A stretch of DNA of 64,000 bases from Afipia sp. GAS231. Its GTDB lineage: Bacteria > Pseudomonadota > Alphaproteobacteria > Rhizobiales > Xanthobacteraceae. The notes below the pieces were generated by a model. That model saw nothing but the letters and a program-made list of their open reading frames with translations, had not been told where the DNA came from and searched no databases. A program made the position numbers and the translations under genes. Shown here one piece after another: positions 45,395 to 53,959 of the stretch; the first letter of the stretch is position 1; each line of letters opens with the position of its first letter. Location: the NCBI RefSeq assembly GCF_900103365.1, contig NZ_LT629703.1, positions 6,558,501 to 6,622,500 on the forward strand. Direction: 5' to 3'.

Positions 45395-45624
45395 AGGGCT
45401 GACCTCTCAATCAATGGAGGACTGATTGTCCAAAAGCATTTCAATTTCGGCAAACGTTGTAAAATTCAAATCGGGGGTAACCCAACCGCCTATCCGGCTG
45501 GAGCAATTTGCGCCGGCGGGGGCTGCCTGTTCGTCGAATGGCCTGGAGGAAGCGGCGAAACGTCGCTCACGCGCCCCAGGCTATCGTTTTTCTTGAAACG
45601 GGGCGCCCGAAGTAGCCGGGAAGC

Positions 45625-45647
45625 TACCCATTGTGGGTACCCCCAAT
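45625..45647. promoter_or_regulatory. TACCCA-TTG-TGGGTA dyad with ACCCCC tail
   Basis: A perfect 6-3-6 inverted repeat lies just beyond the stop of the Wza-like gene, in the 294-base gap upstream of the LuxR gene. It is followed by CCCCC. A related TGGGTTACCCCC occurs on the other strand near 45473-45486 in the same gap. It may be an operator or part of a transcript end. Confidence 0.35.
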
Positions 45648-45651
45648 AGTA

Positions 45652-46914
45652 TCAGTTCGAAGCCTCGGCCGCTCGCGGGGCGCGCAACGCGACGTCGACG
45701 ACATCCCCCGGCTCGACATCGAAATCAACCGATGCGGCGATCCGCTCCCATTGTTGGCCAATCTTCCGGACGATGGTGACCTCCGGCCGAAGATCGCTTG
45801 TCTCGATCGGCACCACTCCCGCGCCGCCCAAAGGCTGCAGTTTTTGGCTCAGGGCCTTCATTTTGACCCGCAAGTCCGCCATGTGAACGTTCGAATCCTT
45901 GAGCTCGCGCAGCAGATTGAGGGTTCGCTGGCTCGCCAGCCGCTCGATCTGCCGCAGGAAATCCTCGCGCTGACGTTGCGACCGCATCAGTTCGACGGTG
46001 GTCTGCAGGCGGCGGGTCGACGACAACAAGAGGGCGCGGCGGCTCTCCGTCACGCGAGGGCTTGTCAATGACCCCGAGCTAAAAAGTTTGACAACTCGGT
46101 CGAGTTCCTCTTCATCGGCCTGTACGCCTTTTTCCTCGGCGTCCTGCTGCTTTTTGAGGGTGACGAGCTGTGCGTCCGATTGCTTCACTGCATCCTCCAG
46201 AAAGCTTCGCTCCTTGCGAAAGTCGACTTGGGCGGTCTTCAGCGACTGCGCCTCGGATTGGAGGATTGGGTCGATGGCGGACGCGGGTAGGGATATCTCG
46301 CTGGGCGCGGTCTGATCAAATTTGTCATCGCCACGAAGCTCGGCATTGGTGCGGACGACGTGGAAGTACTCTTTGACGTATTCCGTGGCGAACGACTGAT
46401 AGTCGCGTACGAGGTCCGCCGGATCGATGGCGCCGGCCTGCGCGCGAGAGCGCAGCAGGCTAAAGCCACCGGCAACCGCGACCGCCTGGCGCACAGTCAC
46501 GGATGCTCGATAAACCTGTTGCCCGGGCGTGAGGACGTCGCCAGTGACGTAGATCGGCCGGTATTCCACGACGCTCGTCATGACGTCCCTGGGCTTGACG
46601 ACGAGAGCCTGCTCGCGGCCATCCGGTGAGCGCTGACGCAGGACCCTGGACTGCAGCAACGTCTCCATGCGGGTCTGCAATTCCGCCGAGGTCAGACCCG
46701 CGACGTCTACAGTGCCCACTCCGGGAAGAACGATGGTGCCGTCGATCTGGATCTGCATTCTTTTGCGCTGTTCCGGCATGCCGCCGACTGACACCTCGAC
46801 CGTATCGCCTGCAGCGAGCTTATATTGAGCTCCGAGGCAATTTCCGCTGCTCGCCAACACAGCCACGATTGCGCAGATACAGCCGAAAGCGCTACTGGGA
46901 CGGTTGCCGTTCAT
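45652..46914 (-). CDS. Polysaccharide export outer-membrane protein (Wza-like) with coiled-coil insert
   Basis: A 420-residue exported protein with a cleavable signal ('GCICAIVAVLASSGNCLGA'); the Cys context does not fit a lipobox. A polysaccharide export domain spans about residues 30-95 ('YKLAAGDTVEVSVGGMPEQ', 'IVLPGVGTVDVAGLTSAEL'). A SLBB-type region lies near 140-172 ('RPIYVTGDVLTPGQQVYRA'). A long coiled coil (about 230-370) follows, and then a C-terminal beta region. It would form the export channel partner of the Wzz-type protein. It overlaps the propeller-like gene upstream by 23 bases. Confidence 0.88.
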   Translation of the reverse strand: MNGNRPSSAFGCICAIVAVLASSGNCLGAQYKLAAGDTVEVSVGGMPEQRKRMQIQIDGTIVLPGVGTVDVAGLTSAELQTRMETLLQSRVLRQRSPDGREQALVVKPRDVMTSVVEYRPIYVTGDVLTPGQQVYRASVTVRQAVAVAGGFSLLRSRAQAGAIDPADLVRDYQSFATEYVKEYFHVVRTNAELRGDDKFDQTAPSEISLPASAIDPILQSEAQSLKTAQVDFRKERSFLEDAVKQSDAQLVTLKKQQDAEEKGVQADEEELDRVVKLFSSGSLTSPRVTESRRALLLSSTRRLQTTVELMRSQRQREDFLRQIERLASQRTLNLLRELKDSNVHMADLRVKMKALSQKLQPLGGAGVVPIETSDLRPEVTIVRKIGQQWERIAASVDFDVEPGDVVDVALRAPRAAEASN

Positions 46915-48184
46915 GGCGATCTCCTTGTATGAAGGCTTGCCCGCTATCCCGATCGGCCCAGTCGAGGCGGGAAACGAAATCAAATACCGGTCCACCGCGC
47001 TGCTCCCAGTTGCTCGACCAAATGACTTGCGATCCATCGGGAGAGGGTGATGCATGCGTTTCGCTCCAGTAGTCGTACGATGCGTTGAGCGTATGCGCGA
47101 CACGTCGAAACTCGCCGCTGCCATCGATCTTCAGCGCAATGACCTCCTGAGCGAAGGGGGCCGCCTGCAGGCGGCCGGTCAGTGCCAGCGGATTGCCGGC
47201 ATAACTCAGGAAGACCCAGTCGGGACGGTGTATTGCTCGCATTGAAGCATGCTGGGCCTCGCCGGATGGAGCAAGCGCGGTGACCACGCCGTCCTGAAGC
47301 CTTCGCTTGATGACCTGATATTTGTCTGGATTGGATTTGCTGATACCGACATAAACTTCATGCCCGCCGCCATCGACGGTCATGTCGCCATGAGCGGGGC
47401 GATGATGTTCGGTCCAGCTCTGGATTAGATTGGCTTCGATAGTGAAGACGAATGCCTGATCTGTGAAGTCGATGAGAGATTGCTGGCACAATACGTAGCT
47501 GCCCAGCGGCGAGATCCCGCAATAACTGTTCCGGCCGGGAAGCCGCGCCAGATCAATATCGGGAAATTTCTGACGACTTGAGAGATCAAATGCAAATGCG
47601 ACGAGCGCGCCGGTTTGGCTCGTTGCCCGCACGACGATGCGGTTTCCGTCCCATGAGGGGTTGCCCTTGTAGGGGCCGAATTGAAGCTGGTGATACGCCT
47701 CGGTGTCAAAGACCGGCTCTTCGGTGTTGCGCCGCGGTGCCCACCGCGAAATACGTTGGCCTGCAACGCAAATCATGATCTCCGGATCCTGCGGATGCCA
47801 TTCGCATTCTCCCGCCCGCTGTCGCCGGAACAGGGGAGCATAGCTCTGCCCGTCAAGGAAGCACCAGCCGTTGCAACCGTTGACGATCAAAAGCAGGCTT
47901 TGGTCGGCATTCCAGGCCTGGGCGCTCGAATATCGATGAGTGCAATAGGAGCGCTTGCAGGCCAAACCGTTTCCCATCGCACTGTCGGGGATGGTGACGC
48001 GGACCAGGGTTATGCCGAGGGATGAATCGACGGACGGCACGAGGTAATCAGGCAAGTCCATGCGCGGTGCAGGAATGACTTGAGCGTTCGAGAGCGGTTC
48101 AGGCAGGACTGGCTTGGAAGGAAGGAGTGCGACGGCGACGCCGCACCACAAGGCAACCCGGAGCCAGCCGCGCGAAATCATCAT
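46892..48184 (-). CDS. Secreted protein of unknown function, possible beta-propeller
   Basis: A 430-residue exported protein with an N-terminal signal ('WLRVALWCGVAVALLPSKPV'). Repeated blade-like segments with W and D motifs are visible ('WHPQDPEIMICVAGQRISRW', 'GDMTVDGGGHEVYVG', 'ASPSPDGSQVIWSSNW'), similar to TolB/PD40-type propellers. Eight or so cysteines suggest disulfides. I do not recognise a specific family. Translationally coupled on both sides, it must be part of the polysaccharide operon; binding or processing of the polymer is possible. Start at 48184 or 48181 (two adjacent ATGs). Confidence 0.75.
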   Translation of the reverse strand: MMISRGWLRVALWCGVAVALLPSKPVLPEPLSNAQVIPAPRMDLPDYLVPSVDSSLGITLVRVTIPDSAMGNGLACKRSYCTHRYSSAQAWNADQSLLLIVNGCNGWCFLDGQSYAPLFRRQRAGECEWHPQDPEIMICVAGQRISRWAPRRNTEEPVFDTEAYHQLQFGPYKGNPSWDGNRIVVRATSQTGALVAFAFDLSSRQKFPDIDLARLPGRNSYCGISPLGSYVLCQQSLIDFTDQAFVFTIEANLIQSWTEHHRPAHGDMTVDGGGHEVYVGISKSNPDKYQVIKRRLQDGVVTALAPSGEAQHASMRAIHRPDWVFLSYAGNPLALTGRLQAAPFAQEVIALKIDGSGEFRRVAHTLNASYDYWSETHASPSPDGSQVIWSSNWEQRGGPVFDFVSRLDWADRDSGQAFIQGDRHERQPSQ

Positions 48185-49188
48185 GTGATGAAGTCCCTCT
48201 CCCGCCGGACCTGCCGCGTCGAAAGGCGGGCACGCCACCAGTTGACCGTCCGTTTCAGTCCCTCCTCGAGCGTTACTTGCGGCGACCACCCGGTCGCGCC
48301 TATGAAGCGAGTGGAATCGGCGAGAAGCGCTCTCACTTCGGAATTGGCCGGCCGTAAGCGCTTCTCATCCTGAAGAACAGGCTTCTCGCAGGAGGTAAGC
48401 CCGAGAATGATGTCGATCAGATCGCCGATCATGATCGCCCGCTGACTGCCGGCGTTGTAGGCCTGGCCGTACTCAACGCCATCCGCGATTCCGGCGGCCA
48501 TGAATGCCGCCGCCGTATCCGTAACGAAGGTGAGATCGCGTACGGTCGTCGGGTCACCGACCATGATCGCCGGGCAGGAAGGATCAAGCGCCTGTCGTAT
48601 CGTGGCGGCGACGATCGCTCTTTCGCTTTGTCTCGGCCCAAACGCATTGAACGGTCTGAGGGTCACGACCGGTACCCCGAACGATCTCGCGAAAGCCTCG
48701 GCCATCATGTCGCCGGCAATTTTGGAGGCCGAGTAGGGCGATTGCCCCTGTAGCGGATGCGACTCACCGATCGGCATCGTTATCGCGGTGCCGTAGACCT
48801 CGCTGGTCGACGTGTGCACGATCCGCTCGGTGCCATGTTGTCGCCCGGCTTCGAGCACGTTCAGCGTGCCGATCACGTTGGTGTCGACATAGGACTGCGC
48901 CGCGAGATAGGAATAGGGTATCGCGATCAATGCAGCCAGATGAAACACGATTTCGTGGCCATGTACGAGGCGGCTGACGAAAGCTGCATCGCGAATGTCA
49001 CCGCGGACGAGATTGATTTTCCGTCGGGTCGGTTCCGGCAGGTCGTCCAGCCAGCCATGGCTATCGAAGGAATTGTACTGGGCCAGAGCGGTAACGTCGG
49101 CTCCTGCCGAAACGAGCGCTTCGGTCAGGTGCGAACCAATGAAACCATCGGCTCCTGTTACGAGAGTCCTGGTACCGTGGTAGCTCAT
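48181..49188 (-). CDS. NAD-dependent nucleotide-sugar 4,6-dehydratase (LegB-like)
   Basis: A 335-residue extended SDR. The NAD motif is 'VTGADGFIGSHLTEAL', followed by 'ALAQYNSFDSHGWLDDLPE', a block typical of LegB-type UDP-GlcNAc 4,6-dehydratases. 'HLAALIAIPYSY', the catalytic Thr-Ser in 'HTSTSEVYG' and the YxxxK in 'SPYSASKIAGD' are present. It would produce a 4-keto-6-deoxy sugar for the nearby DegT aminotransferase. It follows the phosphoglycosyl transferase gene by 15 bases. Confidence 0.88.
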   Translation of the reverse strand: MSYHGTRTLVTGADGFIGSHLTEALVSAGADVTALAQYNSFDSHGWLDDLPEPTRRKINLVRGDIRDAAFVSRLVHGHEIVFHLAALIAIPYSYLAAQSYVDTNVIGTLNVLEAGRQHGTERIVHTSTSEVYGTAITMPIGESHPLQGQSPYSASKIAGDMMAEAFARSFGVPVVTLRPFNAFGPRQSERAIVAATIRQALDPSCPAIMVGDPTTVRDLTFVTDTAAAFMAAGIADGVEYGQAYNAGSQRAIMIGDLIDIILGLTSCEKPVLQDEKRLRPANSEVRALLADSTRFIGATGWSPQVTLEEGLKRTVNWWRARLSTRQVRRERDFIT

Positions 49189-49203
49189 TGTGGTGCGTCC
49201 ATC

Positions 49204-49902
49204 TCATTGCCTAGAATCGTTCGATCGATCGCGCCGCGTCAATGCGGTCCAGGACGCCACTGTGATCGCCCCGGCTGCACGAAGAATCCAGCCGAGATCG
49301 GAAGCAAGCGTTCGGTGCGAGAAATAGGCGAGATCGATTTTTGCCTTGGCCGGAAACAGAACTTGTCGATAGAAATCCGTCGCGGAGGCATCGGCCGGGT
49401 AAAGCCTGCTCTCATGGCGGAACAGGACCTGGCACGGACCGAAAAGGCCGGGTTTGTATTCGAGAAGTCTCTCGAAGCCGTTGCGGAAGCAGTCGGCGAA
49501 ATCAAGCGATTCAGGCCGCGGCCCCACCAGGGACATATCTCCCCGCATGACGTTCCAGAGTTGCGGCAACTCGTCCAGTTTGGTTGCGGCGAGGATGCGG
49601 CCGACCGGCGTCATGCGACCATCTCCATCCATGGTGAGTGGATAGCCGTGGCGGTCACAAGTCGGTCTGAATTTGCGAAACTTGTAGATGCGGAATGGCC
49701 GTCCGTTCTGTCCAAGACGGAGCTGCGAGAACAGAACCGGACTGCCGCCCTCGATCCATATGGCGAACGCCGTGATGAGGAAGACCGGCAGGAGGACGGA
49801 CGCCGCCATGCCGACGCACAGAACATCGAGGACGCGCCGCAAGTTCGCGTGCGGAGTGGAAGATGGCGCGACAAGCTGATGGGCCGTCTCGCGCATGGTC
49901 AT
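49204..49902 (-). CDS. Phosphoglycosyl transferase (bacterial sugar transferase family)
   Basis: A 232-residue monotopic phosphoglycosyl transferase. A re-entrant membrane segment spans about residues 25-50 ('LDVLCVGMAASVLLPVFLIT'). The core is 'PFRIYKFRKFRP', then 'KLDELPQLWNVMRGDMSLVG' and 'PRPE'. It transfers a sugar-1-phosphate from a nucleotide donor to undecaprenyl phosphate, starting the repeat unit. The short PglC-like form lacks the N-terminal helices of WcaJ. Its ATG overlaps the aminotransferase stop (ATGA). Confidence 0.92.
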   Translation of the reverse strand: MTMRETAHQLVAPSSTPHANLRRVLDVLCVGMAASVLLPVFLITAFAIWIEGGSPVLFSQLRLGQNGRPFRIYKFRKFRPTCDRHGYPLTMDGDGRMTPVGRILAATKLDELPQLWNVMRGDMSLVGPRPESLDFADCFRNGFERLLEYKPGLFGPCQVLFRHESRLYPADASATDFYRQVLFPAKAKIDLAYFSHRTLASDLGWILRAAGAITVASWTALTRRDRSNDSRQ

Positions 49903-51035
49903 GCGACTGCCCCTACCGGAAATTCATCGCCAATTGCGGCCGCGAGGGTACTCACCACCATCTCGACGTCGGACTGCGTCATTCGGGGATGGAGCGGTAG
50001 TGTGAGCTCCCGTTGGGCAAATTGTTCGGTCAGCGGCAAGGACGTATCGGGGTAGAGATCGCGGTAGAACGTCAGCCGATGTACGGGTGGATAATGAACC
50101 GTGGTCTGGATTCCACGCTTGCGGAGCCGATCGATGATATGTTGCCGTCTGGTAGACGTCGGCAGCACGACCGGTATCAGATGATGGGTCGACGGCCACA
50201 GCGCCTCGAAGGGCACCAATACCAACGGACAATGCTCTGCAATGAGCTGGCGATAGCTCAGCGATAGACGTTGCCGGATGGCATTCCATTCCGGCAGTTT
50301 CCTTAACTGTGCGAGGCCAACGGCGGCACGCAACTCGTCCATACGGTAGTTGAATCCGAGCATTGTCACATCGTAATCGGGACGACGACTGGTGAGGCGC
50401 TGCCGCGTGTTGCTTGTCATTCCATGAGACCGTGCTCGCCTGATGGTTTCCCTCAGAGAGCGGCTGTGGGCGATGACTGCGCCGCCCTCGGCGGTGGTCA
50501 TGTTCTTGTTGCCATAGAAGCTGAAGGCGGCCGCCTCACCATAGGTCCCGACCGCCGGCAGCCCCGGCGCATGGGCCGCATCCTCGATCAGAAGCAGGCC
50601 CTTGCGACGGGCAAAGGATTGCCAGGCGTCACGATACGCGAGATAGCCGGCAAAATGTACCAGAACCACCGCCGCGGTTCTGGAGGTGCACTTGGCCTCG
50701 GCGTCGTCCAGTGACATCAAGGGAACCGACGCCGATTCGACATCGACGAAGACCGGCCGAGCTCCCACATAGAGGACGGCATTGGCGGTGGCGACGAACG
50801 TCAGCGATGGAACGAGAACTTCATCGCCCGGTCCAATGCCGAGCGAATGCAGGATCAGGTGAAGGGCTGCGGTGCAGGATCCGACGGCGATCGAATCCTC
50901 GGCTTCATGCATGCGAGCGAACGTATGCTCAAACTCTCGGACTCGATCTCCCATCGTCACCCAGCCGTCGTCGATGACAGCGGCCAAGGCGGCTTTCTCT
51001 TCCTCTCCCAGGACTGGCGCCGATACCAATAGCAT
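49899..51035 (-). CDS. DegT/DnrJ/EryC1-family sugar aminotransferase
   Basis: A 378-residue PLP-dependent enzyme adding an amino group to a keto-sugar nucleotide. The PLP lysine is in 'FSFYGNKNMTTAEGGAV', preceded by 'LLIEDAAHAPG' (the Asp binding the pyridine N). 'GSCTAALHLILHSLGIGPGDEVL' is the N-terminal signature. Paired with the LegB-like dehydratase it should make a 4-amino-4,6-dideoxy-hexose. The GGAG Shine-Dalgarno supports the ATG at 51035. Confidence 0.93.
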   Translation of the reverse strand: MLLVSAPVLGEEEKAALAAVIDDGWVTMGDRVREFEHTFARMHEAEDSIAVGSCTAALHLILHSLGIGPGDEVLVPSLTFVATANAVLYVGARPVFVDVESASVPLMSLDDAEAKCTSRTAAVVLVHFAGYLAYRDAWQSFARRKGLLLIEDAAHAPGLPAVGTYGEAAAFSFYGNKNMTTAEGGAVIAHSRSLRETIRRARSHGMTSNTRQRLTSRRPDYDVTMLGFNYRMDELRAAVGLAQLRKLPEWNAIRQRLSLSYRQLIAEHCPLVLVPFEALWPSTHHLIPVVLPTSTRRQHIIDRLRKRGIQTTVHYPPVHRLTFYRDLYPDTSLPLTEQFAQRELTLPLHPRMTQSDVEMVVSTLAAAIGDEFPVGAVA

Positions 51036-51107
51036 GTTCTGGTCTCCAATTTCGGATTGGGCGAGCCGGCCAATTGGCCTGCGCTGTCACCCCATTTTGG
51101 GATTGCC

Positions 51108-51827
51108 TCAGGCGGCGACCGTTGTTGCGAATGCGGGCGACTGCTCGTCCCATGCGACGTCCTGAGCTTTGAGGAAGTCGTCCACCCGTCCGATGTCGAG
51201 CCACATGCCATCATGTTTGAATATGTTCACCGGTACTTCTTCCTGCAGCATCTGGAACATCAAATCGTCGAAGCCGAATGGAACACCCGAGGGGATGCGT
51301 TCGAGTATTGCTGGATCCATGCAGTAAATGCCCATGCTCACGAGATGCGATAGTTCAGGTTTCTCGCGAAAGCCCGTGACATGCCCGTTGGTCTCGTCGA
51401 TCACGCCGAAATCCATCTTGGTCGGGCGGTTGGCGGTGGCGATGGTAAGAGATGCATGAGTTCGGCGATGGTCGCTAATGAACTGATTGAGGTTAAGATC
51501 GGTAAGTACGTCGCCGTTAAGAACCAGGAATGGCGCGTCGAGCTGCTCGCGCAGCAGTGACAGCGGCCCGATCGTTCCAAGCGGTTCCACCTCCTGGGTG
51601 TAGGTGATCCGCATGTTCCATTGATTTCCATCGCCGCAAACGCTGCGAATGAGGTGGCCGAGATATCCCGTAGTGACGAAAACCTCCCTGATCCCGTTTC
51701 GCCTGAGCCATTTGAGCACCAGCTCAAGTACGGGGCGCGCTCCGATTGGCATCAGCGGCTTTGGCAGGATGGATGTATGCGGGCGCAAGCGCGTTCCTTT
51801 CCCGCCGCATTGAATGACTGCCTTCAT
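51108..51827 (-). CDS. Sugar-phosphate nucleotidyltransferase
   Basis: A 239-residue enzyme activating a sugar-1-phosphate with NTP. 'VIQCGGKGTRLRPHTSILPK' and 'PLMPIGARPVLELVL' are the signature nucleotide-binding start. 'FLVLNGDVLTDL' carries the metal Asp, and 'GFREKPELSH' is the usual sugar-binding block. The C-terminus 'WLDIGRVDDFLKAQ' is typical of single-domain members. It is the first gene of the minus-strand sugar operon, with a strong CACGGAGGATAAA Shine-Dalgarno. Confidence 0.93.
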   Translation of the reverse strand: MKAVIQCGGKGTRLRPHTSILPKPLMPIGARPVLELVLKWLRRNGIREVFVTTGYLGHLIRSVCGDGNQWNMRITYTQEVEPLGTIGPLSLLREQLDAPFLVLNGDVLTDLNLNQFISDHRRTHASLTIATANRPTKMDFGVIDETNGHVTGFREKPELSHLVSMGIYCMDPAILERIPSGVPFGFDDLMFQMLQEEVPVNIFKHDGMWLDIGRVDDFLKAQDVAWDEQSPAFATTVAA

Positions 51828-52470
51828 TTTATCCTCCGTGTTGTTGCTGGAGCCAGCAATCGTTCAGCTATCTCATCTTGATTGCGACAGTCCGACTTCG
51901 GCGTCCGGACTGATGCCGCGTTGGGAACGTTAGGCGTAAACGCTCGAGGCGTCTTCGTGCATTCGCATGAGATGATTTGACGGGGCGTGACGCGGACAAT
52001 TTCAGTCCGGCGTGGCGTCCGGTCAGATGGATGTTGCGAATGAATGCCGTGCAATTATCCGGTTCGCGCAGCGCAGAAATGAATCGCGCGCCGATGCGGC
52101 CGGGATGGCAACGATAGTGAAAGAACAGTGCGCGCGCCAAAACGGTTTGCAGGGGAAGGGTTGGTCAGCACCTGTGCGGCTCGACCGAACCCGGCTTGCA
52201 CAGCACCTGACCACGCCGGTGTTTTGGTGTGTCGGGGGTGACGGCGTCCGGAATGCCGTATCGGTGACGGGTGGAAACGGCGAATTGGACCGATTGGCGC
52301 TGCGGCGATCCGTCGCGTTTCCGACGTCGCACGGGGCTGTGCCGGCCCGCGTGCCCGGCAAAGAGCGCGGGCACAACGCACAGCCATTCGGTGATCAAAC
52401 AATCGCCATGGCTTGCTTGCCGTCACTTCCGCCGCCGGCAAAAACAGACGCGGAACGCGCAGACCGCCGG
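51828..52470. other. Intergenic region between the sugar operon and LuxR-type gene, with possible dispersed repeat
   Basis: No credible gene was found in these 643 bases; the open frames here look non-coding. It must contain the promoter of the sugar operon (transcribed leftwards). The part at about 52160-52390 resembles, from memory, multicopy intergenic sequence of Bradyrhizobium relatives. It contains a 7-bp inverted repeat, GCCCGCG (52345-52351) and CGCGGGC (52366-52372). Confidence 0.4.
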
Positions 52471-53394
52471 CTATTTTTGCAGCCGTGCCATTCCATTGGT
52501 CCCGTTGGTTCGTCGGTTGATGCTCTTGCGGGTCAGGTGATCAAGACGAGGTACTTCAACGTGATTAGCGTCGGAGTTGATCACACCTGGCGAAGCCGGT
52601 GGTGCTATTGGCACGAACGCAGAGATCGCCTCGATGGCCGTTGGATTCCGCGGGACCGCATCCACAGTTGAAGGCACGGCACTGCTGCTTGCCGGACTCG
52701 ACGAGGACCCGTTGTTCATCCCCCATACCGCTGCCTGTGTCCGGTTCTGCACCCGGATCTTGCGCAGGATGGCTTTGACGTGAACCTTCACCGTCGCCTC
52801 GGCGATATCGATCTTTCGCGCGATGCACTTGTTGGAGTAGCCCTCGGTCAGGCATTGCAAAATCGATTGTTCCCGCGGAGAAAGCTGCGGCGCGATCGTG
52901 TCCGTGGCCCTGGAGAGTATCGCCAGCGTACTTTCGTTTCGCCGGACCGCTTCAGCGACGAGAAGGCGTTCGGGAGCGAGAGCGAATGTCAGAAATGCTG
53001 GCGGAAAGATTGTCTCGCCCATCGCCACCAGTTCAACCGACTTGGTGAATAGGTCGCACGTCATGATGTCGACGAAATAGCCGTTGACGCCTGCACGAAA
53101 TGCCGACGCCACGTCGTCCAGTCGATAGTGATCCGCCACGATTGCAATGCGTCCACCCGGATGGGTGTCCCGCAACAGTTCGATTTGGTCAAGAGCGACG
53201 TCGATATCGTCGCCGGCGTGGACAATGAGAAACAGCAATTGGCGGGGTAGGAGCTTGCCCGGCGGCAAATCATCAGCACACGATACCGAAGCGGAGGTGC
53301 GAAAATTTGCCGCACGCAGTATTCTGGCAATTCCTTCCCTGACTAAAATTCTTTTTCCAATGAGAACCGTCGCAAAAGACTGGTGCCTCGACAT
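52471..53394 (-). CDS. LuxR-type regulator with degenerate receiver domain
   Basis: A 307-residue regulator. The N-terminal 125 residues have a receiver-like layout ('VLIGKRILVREGIARILRAA'), but the strand that should hold the phosphorylated Asp reads 'LLFLIVHAGDDIDVAL', with no Asp at the usual place. The HTH ('LSPREQSILQCLTEGYSNKC' and 'IARKIDIAEATVKVHVKAIL') is intact. A 75-residue Ser/Pro/Ala-rich tail follows it. It probably works without phosphorylation. It is divergent from a second LuxR-type regulator at 53960. Confidence 0.88.
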   Translation of the reverse strand: MSRHQSFATVLIGKRILVREGIARILRAANFRTSASVSCADDLPPGKLLPRQLLFLIVHAGDDIDVALDQIELLRDTHPGGRIAIVADHYRLDDVASAFRAGVNGYFVDIMTCDLFTKSVELVAMGETIFPPAFLTFALAPERLLVAEAVRRNESTLAILSRATDTIAPQLSPREQSILQCLTEGYSNKCIARKIDIAEATVKVHVKAILRKIRVQNRTQAAVWGMNNGSSSSPASSSAVPSTVDAVPRNPTAIEAISAFVPIAPPASPGVINSDANHVEVPRLDHLTRKSINRRTNGTNGMARLQK

Positions 53395-53959
53395 TTTACT
53401 CTCCCGGCCCTGATTACATCCCCGGTTTAACGCAATTAACTTTTACAATTGGCAATTTGGCTTCTTCAGTAGGTCTGCGCTCCTTCGTTCACAGGGTTTT
53501 CGTTGGCGGATCTCGAGGAATCTCGTGTTTATGAAGCCTGCTTTCCTTCGTTCGAAGGATGTCGTGTTGGTTAGATCGCGCGAACTCCGCATTCGTGACG
53601 CTTTTGTGAATGTTAGATTCGAATTTCGTGTATCCCTATATACCTTTAGGTATAGGATCCTACGCGCGGAAGGGAGGTCGTCTATCATCTCAAACGTCGA
53701 TTTTCCGCACCCCAAGCGCGAGCGCAGAGCGCGATGCCAATCGAGCGTTGAAGATTTTTGGAAGGTTGACTGTTTTCAGTGCAGACGCTGTCACGAGGAG
53801 TTCCAAAAAGGGCGAATGCTCGTTAACTGTTTGTGCGTCGCGGCAAAAACAGGCTGCGTATTGGTGGAAAAATAGTTCGAACCGGTTTAAAGTAGACATG
53901 AAGGAATCGGTGGCGCGCGGGGTTTAACTTATTGGGGGCGATAGGCTGAGGGCCGCCCG
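53395..53959. promoter_or_regulatory. Divergent regulatory region between two LuxR-type genes
   Basis: No convincing gene is seen in these 565 bases, which are more AT-rich than their surroundings. They hold two perfect dyads: CCTTCG-TT-CGAAGG at 53545-53558 and TATACCT-TT-AGGTATA at 53639-53654. The second has the 7-2-7 layout used by NarL-type proteins, from general knowledge, so one of the two flanking regulators may bind it. Confidence 0.5.

Noticed and set aside
52012..52671. 219-codon plus-strand frame partly opposite the LuxR-type gene
   Set aside because: It crosses non-coding DNA and antisense of a real gene, with no family features.
53525..53875. 116-codon plus-strand frame in the divergent regulatory region
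   Set aside because: It overlaps the dyads and has unusual codon use, no ribosome-binding site and no family match.
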